Assembly (NCBI GenBank): GCA_046759305.1
Contig: JBHIBY010000113.1
Coordinates: 1 to 6,498, forward strand
DNA length: 6,498 nt
Source: JADFRG01 sp046759305
Lineage (GTDB): Bacteria; Chloroflexota; Anaerolineae; Anaerolineales; E44-bin32
Direction of reading: 5' to 3'
Part shown: positions 1 to 6,498 of the stretch, piece after piece
Numbering within the stretch: the stretch's first letter is position 1
How the letters are laid out: the number at the start of each line of letters is the position of its first letter
Position numbers and translations under genes: made by a program
Notes under the pieces: model-generated
Databases searched by the model: none
What the model was told of the DNA's origin: nothing
Seen by the model: only the letters and a program-made list of their open reading frames with translations

Positions 1-1434
1 CCAGAGCCAACGCGGCAATCTGCCAGCACCCTGCCGCCGCCCAAAACGGCCACCTCCACCGCGATCCCCACCACTCCCACGCACACGCTGACCGCTACCG
101 CGACTGCGACGATCACTAACACTCCTGGACCGACGTCTCTGCCATCCGAATACTCCGACAGCTATTGGGCCATTCAGATCAGTGATGCGCTGTCTCCGGG
201 TCCATCCAGCGGATTCGAGATCTTGGGTCAAACCTCAGATGGCGGTTTCATTGCCGTCGGCGATCCCTACGTTCCGTATGTTGAACATTACGGCCAGGTT
301 ATCAAGCTGCGCGAGAGCGGTGAAGTAGCTTGGCGATATGCCATGTCCGGCGATCAGCGGAACATGGTCCGGATCAGAGATTATCTTCCCACCGCGGACG
401 GGGGTGCTCTTCTATCGGGACGAATCTCGCCGCCAATCGATAGCGGGTCTTCTGAGTCTGTCTCCACCTTGCTCCGGCTCGATCCGGAGGGCGGGTTGCT
501 ATGGGAGCGCAGCTACAGCGGACGTCCTATTCAAGAAACGGATGATGGGGGATTCTTGCTGCTCGGCCCGGGCAGCAGTCTGCTTAAGCTCGATCGAGCT
601 GGGAACGTGCTTTGGGCAAAGACGATCGACCTCACTACCCCTCTCGGTCCGGCACAGCCAGAGTTCGCACGAGAGTTGCCAGACGGCGGACTGCTTGTGG
701 GGGGTTTTGAGGTCACCTTTGCGCCATTTAGGCCCCGCAACAATTCGATCGGAAGAGCCGAATACCCGACCCGGTTGTGGTTCACGGGGATCAGTGCCGA
801 CGATGAGGTGCTGTGGACCAGGTATTTCGAGTTTAGAGGCTTCGCGGGCGCGATGCCGACTGAAGACGGCGGCATGGCGATTGCCGGCGGGAATTACATC
901 GGAGATACCGACTACGTCTGGCTGCTTAAAATCGGACCGGAAGGCGATATCGCATTTTGGAAGCGGTACCGGGAGCTCTCGTTTGTGTGGGGTACTCAAA
1001 AAGGCTCGGACGACGGATTCGTCCTTGTCGGGACTGGGCCCGTCACAGAGGGCGATTTCGGCTTCGCCGACCACAGGGTGCTGAAGGTGAACAGCGATGG
1101 AATCGCGGAGTGGGTGCTCGATTTCGGAAGTGAGCTGGAGCCTGATTTCGCGGCTCCCACCCAGGACGGGGGCGTGGTGTTGCTCTTCCCCGGCGGTTGG
1201 TTCTACCGATTTGGTGCGGATGGCAGCTTGCCCCAATGCGAAGCGACCCTCCACAAGCAGCTCGATGTGAGGACGACAGATGTCGTTTTGCCTCCCGATC
1301 AGGCAGCCTTGATCAATGGACCGGAAATATGGCAGGCCGCCAGTCCGACAGAAATTCCCTCCGATGATCGCCCGGCGATCCGCTTCGATCCGCTGCCGTG
1401 GGAAATCAGAGAGGTCTGCCGGTATTTTCCATAG
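1..1434 (+). CDS. Secreted-type repeat protein with Thr/Pro-rich linker and DGG repeats (5'-partial)
   Basis: The reading frame is open from base 1, so the N-terminus lies outside the window; 477 residues are visible before TAG at 1432-1434. A TTG at 223 could be read as a start, but the open frame upstream encodes a Thr/Ala/Pro-rich, low-complexity stretch (residues about 10-52) typical of extracellular linkers in Chloroflexota, so I treat it as part of the protein. Seven repeats follow, each with a DGG-like turn (residues about 78-82, 131-135, 180-184, 226-230, 287-291, 336-339, 387-391), a hydrophobic strand and then a 'L-K-L-x-x-x-G-x-x-x-W' strand pair. The 46-61 residue spacing and the count of seven suggest a seven-bladed beta-propeller. 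Two Cys (413 and 472) in the C-terminal tail could form a disulfide. It is probably exported or surface-attached through the missing N-terminus. Specific function is unknown; no catalytic motif is visible. Confidence 0.85.
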   Translation, partial: PEPTRQSASTLPPPKTATSTAIPTTPTHTLTATATATITNTPGPTSLPSEYSDSYWAIQISDALSPGPSSGFEILGQTSDGGFIAVGDPYVPYVEHYGQVIKLRESGEVAWRYAMSGDQRNMVRIRDYLPTADGGALLSGRISPPIDSGSSESVSTLLRLDPEGGLLWERSYSGRPIQETDDGGFLLLGPGSSLLKLDRAGNVLWAKTIDLTTPLGPAQPEFARELPDGGLLVGGFEVTFAPFRPRNNSIGRAEYPTRLWFTGISADDEVLWTRYFEFRGFAGAMPTEDGGMAIAGGNYIGDTDYVWLLKIGPEGDIAFWKRYRELSFVWGTQKGSDDGFVLVGTGPVTEGDFGFADHRVLKVNSDGIAEWVLDFGSELEPDFAAPTQDGGVVLLFPGGWFYRFGADGSLPQCEATLHKQLDVRTTDVVLPPDQAALINGPEIWQAASPTEIPSDDRPAIRFDPLPWEIREVCRYFP

Positions 1435-1471
1435 AGACACCCTGACCGATCATATGTCCGACTAGGCCGAA

Positions 1472-1480
1472 TGCTATAAT
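1472..1480 (+). promoter_or_regulatory. Extended -10 promoter of icd
   Basis: TGCTATAAT contains a perfect TATAAT (1475-1480) preceded by a TGn extension. No convincing -35 hexamer lies 16-18 bp upstream, which fits an extended -10 promoter. Transcription would begin near 1487, leaving a leader of about 60 nt before the icd ATG. That leader holds a short inverted repeat, AGGCC (1510-1514) with GGCCT (1525-1529), about 7 nt before the Shine-Dalgarno GGAG (1537-1540); its effect is unknown. Confidence 0.6.
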
Positions 1481-1546
1481 CCCTCCCTAAGAGAAAACGC
1501 ACGGTATCGAGGCCCCAAACGAAAGGCCTTCCCCCTGGAGCACTTC

Positions 1547-2845
<1,299 letters not shown>

Positions 2846-2868
2846 CGCAGCCACAACGCATCTATCTA

Positions 2869-3012
2869 GCGCAGCTCCCAGCGGTGCGACCATCGAGCAC
2901 GTGTGGTTTGGTTGCAGCTGAGCCTGCTGGCGCAGCTCTCAGCGTTGCGACCCTCCAGCATGTGTAGATTGATCTGAACTGAATTTGCTGGCGCAGGTCA
3001 CGGCGATGCGAG
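2869..3012 (+). repeat. Degenerate 61-bp tandem repeat derived in part from the icd 3' end
   Basis: Two full units (2869-2929 and 2930-2990) both begin GCGCAGCTC and end TTGCTG or CCTGCTG; they are identical at about 46 of 61 positions. A third, partial unit starts at 2991 (GCGCAGGTCACGGCGATGCGA). Within each unit a 26-bp block (2881-2906 and 2942-2967) matches the last 26 bp of icd including its stop codon (2820-2845) at about 20 of 26 positions. The icd block itself is in the same 61-bp phase. The sequence therefore looks like old tandem duplications of the icd terminus. No open reading frame of substance runs through it and no clear terminator hairpin with a T-run was found. It occupies most of the icd-nth intergenic space. 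Confidence 0.75.
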
Positions 3013-3057
3013 CGATGGCAAGCGGAATTGGCCGGATTCCGGAGATCGGCTTTCGGA

Positions 3058-3762
3058 TTGACTGAGACAACTCCCGAGCCCTCAAAGAAGAAACTGGCGC
3101 TCAAGGTTCACCGCCGCCTCCTAGAGGCTTACGGCGAGCCAACCTGGCGCAATCCCCTACCGCCGGTAGACGAGCTGGTTTCCACCATCCTTTCCCAGAA
3201 CACGAATGACATCAACCGTGATCGAGCTTTCGATAGCCTTCGAGAGCGGTTTTCGGCCTGGGAAGAGGTCCGCGACGCCCCGCCGGAAGACGTGATAGAA
3301 GCCATCCGCATCGCGGGCATCGCCAATCAGAAGGGGCCGCGCATCCAGGCAGCCCTCCAAGCCATCACTGAAGAGCAGGGGCAGATCGAATTGGATTTTC
3401 TACGGGACATGCCGCCAGAAGAGGTGCGCGCCTGGCTGGTGAAGATGAAAGGCGTCGGACCCAAGACTGCCGCGATCGTGATGCAGTTTTCCTTAGATAT
3501 GCCGGCTTTTCCGGTGGACACACACATCCATCGAGTGAGCGGTCGCATCGGTCTTCGCCCCGAAAAGGCTGGACGGGAGAAGACGCATGAGATCCTTGCC
3601 GACTTGTTCCCTCCAGAAACCTACTATCCAGTACACCTGAACATCATTCAGCACGGCCGCCAGATCTGCAAGGCGCTTCGGCCCCTGTGCGGGCAGTGCG
3701 TTCTTGCCGATTTGTGTCACTACTATCAAGGTCTGGACCGACAGCGCGCGAATAAATCCTGA
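3058..3762 (+). CDS. nth: Endonuclease III (DNA glycosylase/AP lyase) family protein
   Basis: Base-excision repair enzyme that removes oxidised pyrimidines and cleaves the abasic site. With the TTG start at 3058 it has 234 residues; an in-frame TTG at 3028 would add 10. I prefer 3058 because GGAG lies upstream (3041-3044, a long 13-nt gap) and the longer start falls at the edge of degenerate repeat sequence. Conservation begins soon after either start. The helix-hairpin-helix is around residues 128-140 (KMKGVGPKTAAI), with the catalytic lysine K136. The catalytic aspartate is D154 in FPVDTHIHRV. The C-terminal iron-sulfur loop is complete as C204-x6-C211-x2-C214-x5-C220. All active-site elements are present, so a functional bifunctional glycosylase is expected. 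The exact substrate range within the Nth family cannot be read from sequence. No functional link with its neighbours is evident. Confidence 0.95.
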   Translation: MTETTPEPSKKKLALKVHRRLLEAYGEPTWRNPLPPVDELVSTILSQNTNDINRDRAFDSLRERFSAWEEVRDAPPEDVIEAIRIAGIANQKGPRIQAALQAITEEQGQIELDFLRDMPPEEVRAWLVKMKGVGPKTAAIVMQFSLDMPAFPVDTHIHRVSGRIGLRPEKAGREKTHEILADLFPPETYYPVHLNIIQHGRQICKALRPLCGQCVLADLCHYYQGLDRQRANKS

Positions 3763-3828
3763 TTGCAGCGCCGCTCGTTCACGACACCCGCCGAATTATA
3801 CAAATCAGTGAGGACTGTATTAGGAGCG

Positions 3829-3857
3829 TTGACGGACCCAATCCTGGGTGTAATAAT
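3829..3857 (+). promoter_or_regulatory. Sigma-70-type promoter of the tusA-dsrE-hdr operon
   Basis: The -35 box TTGACG (3829-3834) and the -10 box AATAAT (3852-3857) are separated by exactly 17 bp, and the -10 carries a TG extension (TGT at 3849-3851). Each hexamer matches consensus at five of six positions. Transcription would start near 3864, about 100 nt before the tusA ATG. It is the only strong promoter-like element between nth and tusA, so it probably drives the whole downstream cluster. Confidence 0.65.
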
Positions 3858-3868
3858 CACCTGAGGTG
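3836..3868. promoter_or_regulatory. Two small dyads overlapping the operon promoter (candidate operators)
   Basis: ACCCA (3836-3840) and TGGGT (3845-3849) form an inverted repeat with a 4-bp gap, inside the -35/-10 spacer. CACCTGAGGTG (3858-3868) is a perfect odd-length palindrome spanning the predicted start of transcription. Dyads at these two places are typical of repressor or activator sites. sHdr operons elsewhere are known to be under ArsR-type sulfur-responsive repressors, but I do not recognise a binding consensus here, and both dyads are short enough to arise by chance. Confidence 0.3.
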
Positions 3869-3896
3869 GATAGGTGTCACAGCCAAGGAGGTGCAA

Positions 3897-3971
3897 TTGA
3901 GAGGTCCGAGAGCTGATTTACCGACGATCGCGAACAAGAGCGATACGCAGCGAGGAGTATCCCATGGCTGA
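3897..3971 (+). CDS. Putative 24-residue leader ORF overlapping tusA
   Basis: A perfect Shine-Dalgarno AAGGAGGTG (3885-3893), the strongest ribosome site in the window, sits just before a TTG codon at 3897 (5 nt after AGGAGG). The frame runs 24 codons and stops at TGA 3969-3971, overlapping the tusA start (ATG 3964) by 8 nt. That geometry suits translational coupling, with ribosomes ending here and reinitiating on tusA, which also has its own AGGAG. The peptide begins MRGPRADLPT, is hydrophilic, has no cysteine run or attenuator-like codon cluster, and resembles nothing I know. The alternative is that the Shine-Dalgarno is fortuitous or a ribosome standby site. Confidence 0.35.
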   Translation: MRGPRADLPTIANKSDTQRGVSHG

Positions 3972-4203
3972 AGTTGTGGCTGACAAAGTCTTAGATTGCA
4001 GCGGCACGATGTGCCCAACCCCGGTGATTAAGACCTCCAAGGCCATAAAGGAGATCGAGGTCGGCCAGGTATTGCAAATGATCGCTACCGACCCGGGCGC
4101 GGTTCTTGACATGCAAGCTTGGACGCGCCAGACCGGCAATGAGACGCTAAAAGAGTATGAGGAGGACGGCAAATTCATCTTCTTCTTCAAGCGCACCAAG
4201 TGA
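3964..4203 (+). CDS. tusA: TusA-family sulfur carrier protein
   Basis: Small cytoplasmic sulfur carrier that holds persulfide sulfur on a conserved cysteine and passes it to partner proteins. The product has 79 residues, the usual family size. The signature is intact: LDCSGTMCPTPVIKT, with the active C17 in the CPxP motif and an additional C12. The rest fits the TusA beta-alpha-beta-alpha fold, with a C-terminal strand of aromatic residues (FIFFF). The ATG at 3964 has AGGAG 6 nt upstream. It is the first full cistron after the promoter at 3829-3857, with dsrE2 28 nt downstream. With dsrE-type and hdr genes following, its likely role is sulfur delivery towards sulfane-sulfur oxidation by sHdr, not tRNA thiolation as in E. 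coli TusA. Usual sHdr clusters place a rhodanese gene before tusA; none is seen here. Confidence 0.94.
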   Translation: MAEVVADKVLDCSGTMCPTPVIKTSKAIKEIEVGQVLQMIATDPGAVLDMQAWTRQTGNETLKEYEEDGKFIFFFKRTK

Positions 4204-4231
4204 TTCCGGATTTTTCCCAAGGAGGTCTGAA

Positions 4232-4753
4232 ATGACTAGATCCGACCCTGAGGCCCCTCATCGACTTTCCATAATTGCCAGCAAAGGAACACTTGATTGG
4301 GCCTATCCCCCGATGATCCTGGCCAGTACGGCCGGCGCGATGGGCTGGGAGGTGGGGATATTTTTCACGTTCTTTGGCCTCAGTCTCCTGCTGAAGGATC
4401 TGGAGACCCCGGTGACGCCCGTAGGCAATCCCGCCATGCCGATGAAAATGCCGTTTGGCCCGAAATCCTTACAGAATATCAACTGGCAGATCCCGACGGC
4501 GCTGATGGCGATACCCGGGTTCGACTCGTTATCGCAGACTCTGATGAAGAAGGGATTCAAGGAGAAAGGGGTCGCCTCGCTCCCCGATCTGCGAGACGCC
4601 TGCGTGGCTTCCGAAGTCGACATGATCGCCTGCATGATTACCGCTCCTGTATTCGGGATTGAGCTAGACGATCTCATCCCGGAGGCTATACCGGGCGGCG
4701 CGGCTACGTTCCTAGAGTGGACGGTCGACGCGGATATCTCGCTGTTTATCTGA
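4232..4753 (+). CDS. dsrE2: DsrE2-type (DsrE/DsrF/DrsH-like) sulfur-transfer protein
   Basis: The ATG at 4232 is chosen because AAGGAGGT (4219-4226) lies just upstream; the frame extends further 5' but only over tusA. The product has 173 residues and matches the DsrE/DsrF/DrsH-like family: an N-terminal strand (RLSIIASKGTLDWAYPPMIL), a hydrophobic segment about residues 24-54 (GIFFTFFGLSLLL), a central Met/Pro-rich loop, and a C-terminal half with DACVASEVDMIACMITAPVFGI followed by GGAATFLEWTVDADISLFI. C134 is in the position of the family's conserved sulfur-binding cysteine; C124 is extra. The hydrophobic stretch could be the fold core or mediate membrane association, as has been proposed for DsrE2 proteins. 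The tusA-dsrE2 pair is a standard sulfur-trafficking module in sulfur oxidisers, so DsrE2 probably exchanges persulfide with the TusA upstream. Confidence 0.92.
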   Translation: MTRSDPEAPHRLSIIASKGTLDWAYPPMILASTAGAMGWEVGIFFTFFGLSLLLKDLETPVTPVGNPAMPMKMPFGPKSLQNINWQIPTALMAIPGFDSLSQTLMKKGFKEKGVASLPDLRDACVASEVDMIACMITAPVFGIELDDLIPEAIPGGAATFLEWTVDADISLFI

Positions 4754-4843
4754 TCCACGAGGGGCGATGGCAGGCCATCTCCCTTCGCGAGTCGGACTTC
4801 CGAGTACGACGCCCCACAAATGAAGAATGCCGAAGCTAGCCGC

Positions 4844-4856
4844 GCCTCTGCGAGGC
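4844..4856 (+). other. Small hairpin in the dsrE2-dsrE3 gap
   Basis: GCCTC (4844-4848) and GAGGC (4852-4856) form a perfect 5-bp stem with a 3-nt loop, followed by TTGTTGACTTT. The 133-bp gap (4754-4886) is much larger than the other gaps in this cluster and otherwise shows nothing coding that I trust. The hairpin could be a weak attenuator or a processing site; the stem is short and the T-run poor, so a true terminator is unlikely. Confidence 0.2.
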
Positions 4857-4886
4857 TTGTTGACTTTCTGATTAGGACCGGAGCAA

Positions 4887-5285
4887 ATGTGGCTAGAACC
4901 CGCTGACGACGACACCAATCGTGTGCTTTACGTTCAAACCCACGGGCGCGACATGCCCGAACGCAGCGCGACGCCCTTCTACTTGGCCGCGGCTGCGGCT
5001 GCGATGGATAACGAAGTGGCGATCTACTTCACGATGAATGGACCACAGCTTCTAGTGAAAGGCGCTGCTGAGCAGATCATCGTTCCAAAAGCCGGAGGGG
5101 GCGGGAAAGAGCTTCGATACTTCATCGACCAGGCGCTCGATATCGGCGTTCGTCTGATGGTCTGCCTACCCTCCCTCGATTTGCAGGGATATACCATGGA
5201 CGACATGATCGAGGGGGTTGAGATGATTGGCGGCGCCGCCTTCAACGATATGGCCATTGAAGCCGACGCCGTGATTTCGTTCTAG
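4887..5285 (+). CDS. DsrE-family sulfur relay protein (DsrE3-like)
   Basis: Small protein of 132 residues with the DsrE-type fold: strand VLYVQTHGRD (13-22), an Ala-rich helix ATPFYLAAAAAAM (28-40), strand EVAIYFTMNGPQLLV (43-57), then helix and strand IGVRLMVCLPSLDLQGYTMDDMI (86-108) and a final GGAAFNDMAIEADAVISF. The single cysteine, C93, is at the position used for persulfide transfer in the family. It differs from the upstream DsrE2 in size and lacks the long hydrophobic segment, and is most like the DsrE3 proteins encoded beside tusA and hdr genes. The ATG at 4887 has GGAG only 3 nt upstream and AGGA 9 nt upstream; an in-frame GTG at 4923 is an alternative just before the first conserved strand. 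It ends 10 nt before hdrC. Inferred role: shuttle sulfur between TusA and the sHdr complex. Confidence 0.85.
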   Translation: MWLEPADDDTNRVLYVQTHGRDMPERSATPFYLAAAAAAMDNEVAIYFTMNGPQLLVKGAAEQIIVPKAGGGGKELRYFIDQALDIGVRLMVCLPSLDLQGYTMDDMIEGVEMIGGAAFNDMAIEADAVISF

Positions 5286-5295
5286 CAAGGAGCTC

Positions 5296-5985
5296 ATGGG
5301 CCTATTCGCCGACAAGTATCCTGAAGTCGCTTACGGGGAAAAGCTACGGCTGTGGGAAGAGGTCAAGGCCGACGCGCGTTTCCCGGACTACCTGTACGGC
5401 TGCTACGAGTGCGGCATATGCGTGGCGGCCTGCCCATCGGCCCGCTTCTACGATTTCTCCCCGCGGAAGATCGCCCAGGCCGCGGGCCGCCAAGACATCG
5501 AGCTCATATATGAGCAGATGAACGATGATGTATGGAACTGCTCACAGTGCTTCTCATGCAACCGCTGTCCCAGAGCAAATTCACCCGGAGGCCTGATTAC
5601 GATCCTGCGCGAGGTTGCGGTCAACAACGGGCTCAAGTCAGCCAAACAGGCTTTAGAGGGCTACAGCCGCATCGTTTACAAGATCATGGGAACTGGCACT
5701 CAGGTCTCGCCCGACATGCTGCAGCCAGATGCCTTCCCAGACTGGGGACCGGACGTTAAACGAGTCTCAGATGAACTCGATCTGTGGCGACGAGCCTTGC
5801 CGCCAGAGACTTTGCACACAACCAACACCGGTTGGCAGGTGGACGACAAGACCCTGATCGAACTCTACCTGATTTGGTACGAAACCGGCGTCATGGACAT
5901 GATTGAAAAGGTCGACGAAGGATTGAACCTGATACTGAGCGATGTGATGGAGGAGATGCTCGAGGAAGCCGGCTACGACATCTGA
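5296..5985 (+). CDS. HdrC-like iron-sulfur subunit of an sHdr complex (probable sHdrC1)
   Basis: Electron-transfer subunit with two [4Fe-4S] clusters, expected to carry electrons to or from HdrB in a soluble heterodisulfide-reductase-like complex. It has 229 residues. The first cluster motif is C36-x2-C39-x2-C42-x3-C46-P (CYECGICVAACP). The second is C82-x2-C85-x2-C88-x2-C91-P (CSQCFSCNRCP), one residue shorter before the last Cys than in methanogen HdrC. Helical segments follow: a PGGLITILREVAVNNG helix near 97-112 and a GTGTQVSPDMLQPDAFPDWG stretch at 132-151. The C-terminus, about 185-229, is acidic and helical. AAGGAG lies 3 nt before the ATG, and hdrB follows after 31 nt, so C and B are co-transcribed. 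Placement after tusA and dsrE genes favours the sulfur-oxidising sHdr type over methanogen HdrC or Qmo-type proteins. Confidence 0.91.
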   Translation: MGLFADKYPEVAYGEKLRLWEEVKADARFPDYLYGCYECGICVAACPSARFYDFSPRKIAQAAGRQDIELIYEQMNDDVWNCSQCFSCNRCPRANSPGGLITILREVAVNNGLKSAKQALEGYSRIVYKIMGTGTQVSPDMLQPDAFPDWGPDVKRVSDELDLWRRALPPETLHTTNTGWQVDDKTLIELYLIWYETGVMDMIEKVDEGLNLILSDVMEEMLEEAGYDI

Positions 5986-6016
5986 TCCACTTCCGGATCC
6001 CTGGAGGTCAAGAGGT

Positions 6017-6498
6017 ATGCCCATTTCTACGGAGGCTCTACTAAAAACCGAGCGGCGCTTCGATCGCAATGCGGAAGAGGCGCCGGAAGACTTCCACGAC
6101 CTACTCTTCGAATTGGAGGCCGACGGCGAGCTCATCGTGCAGCGCGTGCCTGAACCGTACATAGAGGTGATGACCAAGTACGGCCGCTCCAAGAAAATCC
6201 CCTACCAAAATACATGGCACCACAAATCCTGCGGCCAGTGTGGGCATATCCCGGGGTACTCCACCTCAATATTCTGGATCGCCCGCAAGCTCGAGCTGCA
6301 ATACATCGACCCCACCGATCAGACTTCCTGCACCGCCTGGAATTACTACGCCTCGGCCACCTCCAACGCGGCTGCGCAGGCAGCCGTTGCCCACCGCAAC
6401 TTCGCCGCCGCTTATGAGACCGGCTACTACCCCCTCATCCATTGCGGCACTTCGTATGGACACTACAAAGAGACTCGCGAAGAGATCATGCACCATGG
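6017..6498 (+). CDS. HdrB-like CCG-domain subunit of an sHdr complex (probable sHdrB1, 3'-partial)
   Basis: The frame opens at ATG 6017 (GGAGG at 6003-6007) and stays open to the window edge, giving 160 residues. HdrB proteins normally have two CCG (cysteine-rich) domains, each binding a non-cubane iron-sulfur cluster; only the first is visible. Aligned by eye to HdrB (C-x31-39-CC-x35-36-CxxC), the conserved positions are C72, then C105-T106, then C143-G-T-S146. The second Cys of the CC pair is Thr and the last Cys of CxxC is Ser, while an extra C75 makes CGQC with C72. PG at 79-80 and a KLELQYID strand match the family. An unusual N-terminal extension (1-66) carries an acidic helix. The subunit probably forms the catalytic part with HdrC upstream and an HdrA beyond the edge, acting on sulfane sulfur or lipoate-bound intermediates. 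Confidence 0.9.
   Translation, partial: MPISTEALLKTERRFDRNAEEAPEDFHDLLFELEADGELIVQRVPEPYIEVMTKYGRSKKIPYQNTWHHKSCGQCGHIPGYSTSIFWIARKLELQYIDPTDQTSCTAWNYYASATSNAAAQAAVAHRNFAAAYETGYYPLIHCGTSYGHYKETREEIMHH

Noticed and set aside
499..1440. Long open frame on the - strand opposite the repeat protein
   Set aside because: It lies antisense to a + strand frame with seven regular repeats, has no recognisable domain in its translation, and no promoter or ribosome site was seen; a shadow frame.
1451..1456. CATATG palindrome before the icd -10 box, also near both ends of icd
   Set aside because: Six-base palindromes of this kind occur by chance at this frequency, and no symmetric extension supports an operator.
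3028..3057. Upstream TTG as the start of nth
   Set aside because: It would add 10 residues without conservation, lacks a ribosome site, and lies next to degenerate repeat sequence; it cannot be fully excluded.
2846..3057. Rho-independent terminator after icd
   Set aside because: The repeats contain short inverted segments, but no GC-rich stem followed by a T-run was found.
4303..4758. 151-codon open frame on the - strand over dsrE2
   Set aside because: It is the antisense of a well-conserved DsrE2 gene and its translation (Ser/Ile-rich) matches no family; a shadow frame.
4820..4906. 28-residue ATG frame in the dsrE2-dsrE3 gap running into the dsrE3 start
   Set aside because: No Shine-Dalgarno precedes the ATG and the peptide has no recognisable feature, unlike the leader ORF before tusA.

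Overview
The window looks like a piece of a free-living bacterial genome of moderately high GC, most plausibly Chloroflexota (Anaerolineae-like). The reasons are a secreted-type protein with a Thr/Ala/Pro-rich linker, TTG start codons, and consensus-like sigma-70 promoters with extended -10 boxes. This placement is inferred from sequence style, not from a marker gene. All supported genes are on the + strand, and no RNA gene, insertion sequence or CRISPR array is visible.

Left part (1-3762) holds three unrelated genes. The first is the C-terminal part of a probably secreted repeat protein, with seven DGG-type repeats that suggest a beta-propeller; it is cut by the left edge. The second is a complete NADP-dependent isocitrate dehydrogenase (icd) behind its own extended -10 promoter. 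The third is a complete endonuclease III (nth) with all catalytic and [4Fe-4S] residues. Between icd and nth lies a degenerate 61-bp tandem repeat whose unit includes a copy of the last codons of icd.

Right part (about 3829-6498) is the most interesting region. It is an apparent operon with a clear promoter (TTGACG, 17 bp, AATAAT, TG-extended) containing two small dyads. A short leader ORF with a perfect Shine-Dalgarno overlaps the first cistron. The genes follow in the order tusA, dsrE2, a second dsrE-family gene (dsrE3-like), hdrC and hdrB, the last cut by the right edge. This is the gene order known from the sulfur-oxidizing heterodisulfide-reductase-like (sHdr) system. There, TusA and DsrE-type carriers hand protein-bound sulfane sulfur to a cytoplasmic sHdr complex built from C1, B1, A, C2 and B2 subunits, working with lipoate-binding proteins. 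The HdrB here has an altered cysteine motif: two of the five CCG cysteines are Thr and Ser. The second iron-sulfur motif of HdrC is one residue shorter than in methanogen HdrC. Both point to the sHdr branch, not to methanogen-type HdrBC. The genes expected just beyond the right edge are shdrA, shdrC2, shdrB2 and lipoate-binding protein genes. No rhodanese gene precedes tusA in this window.
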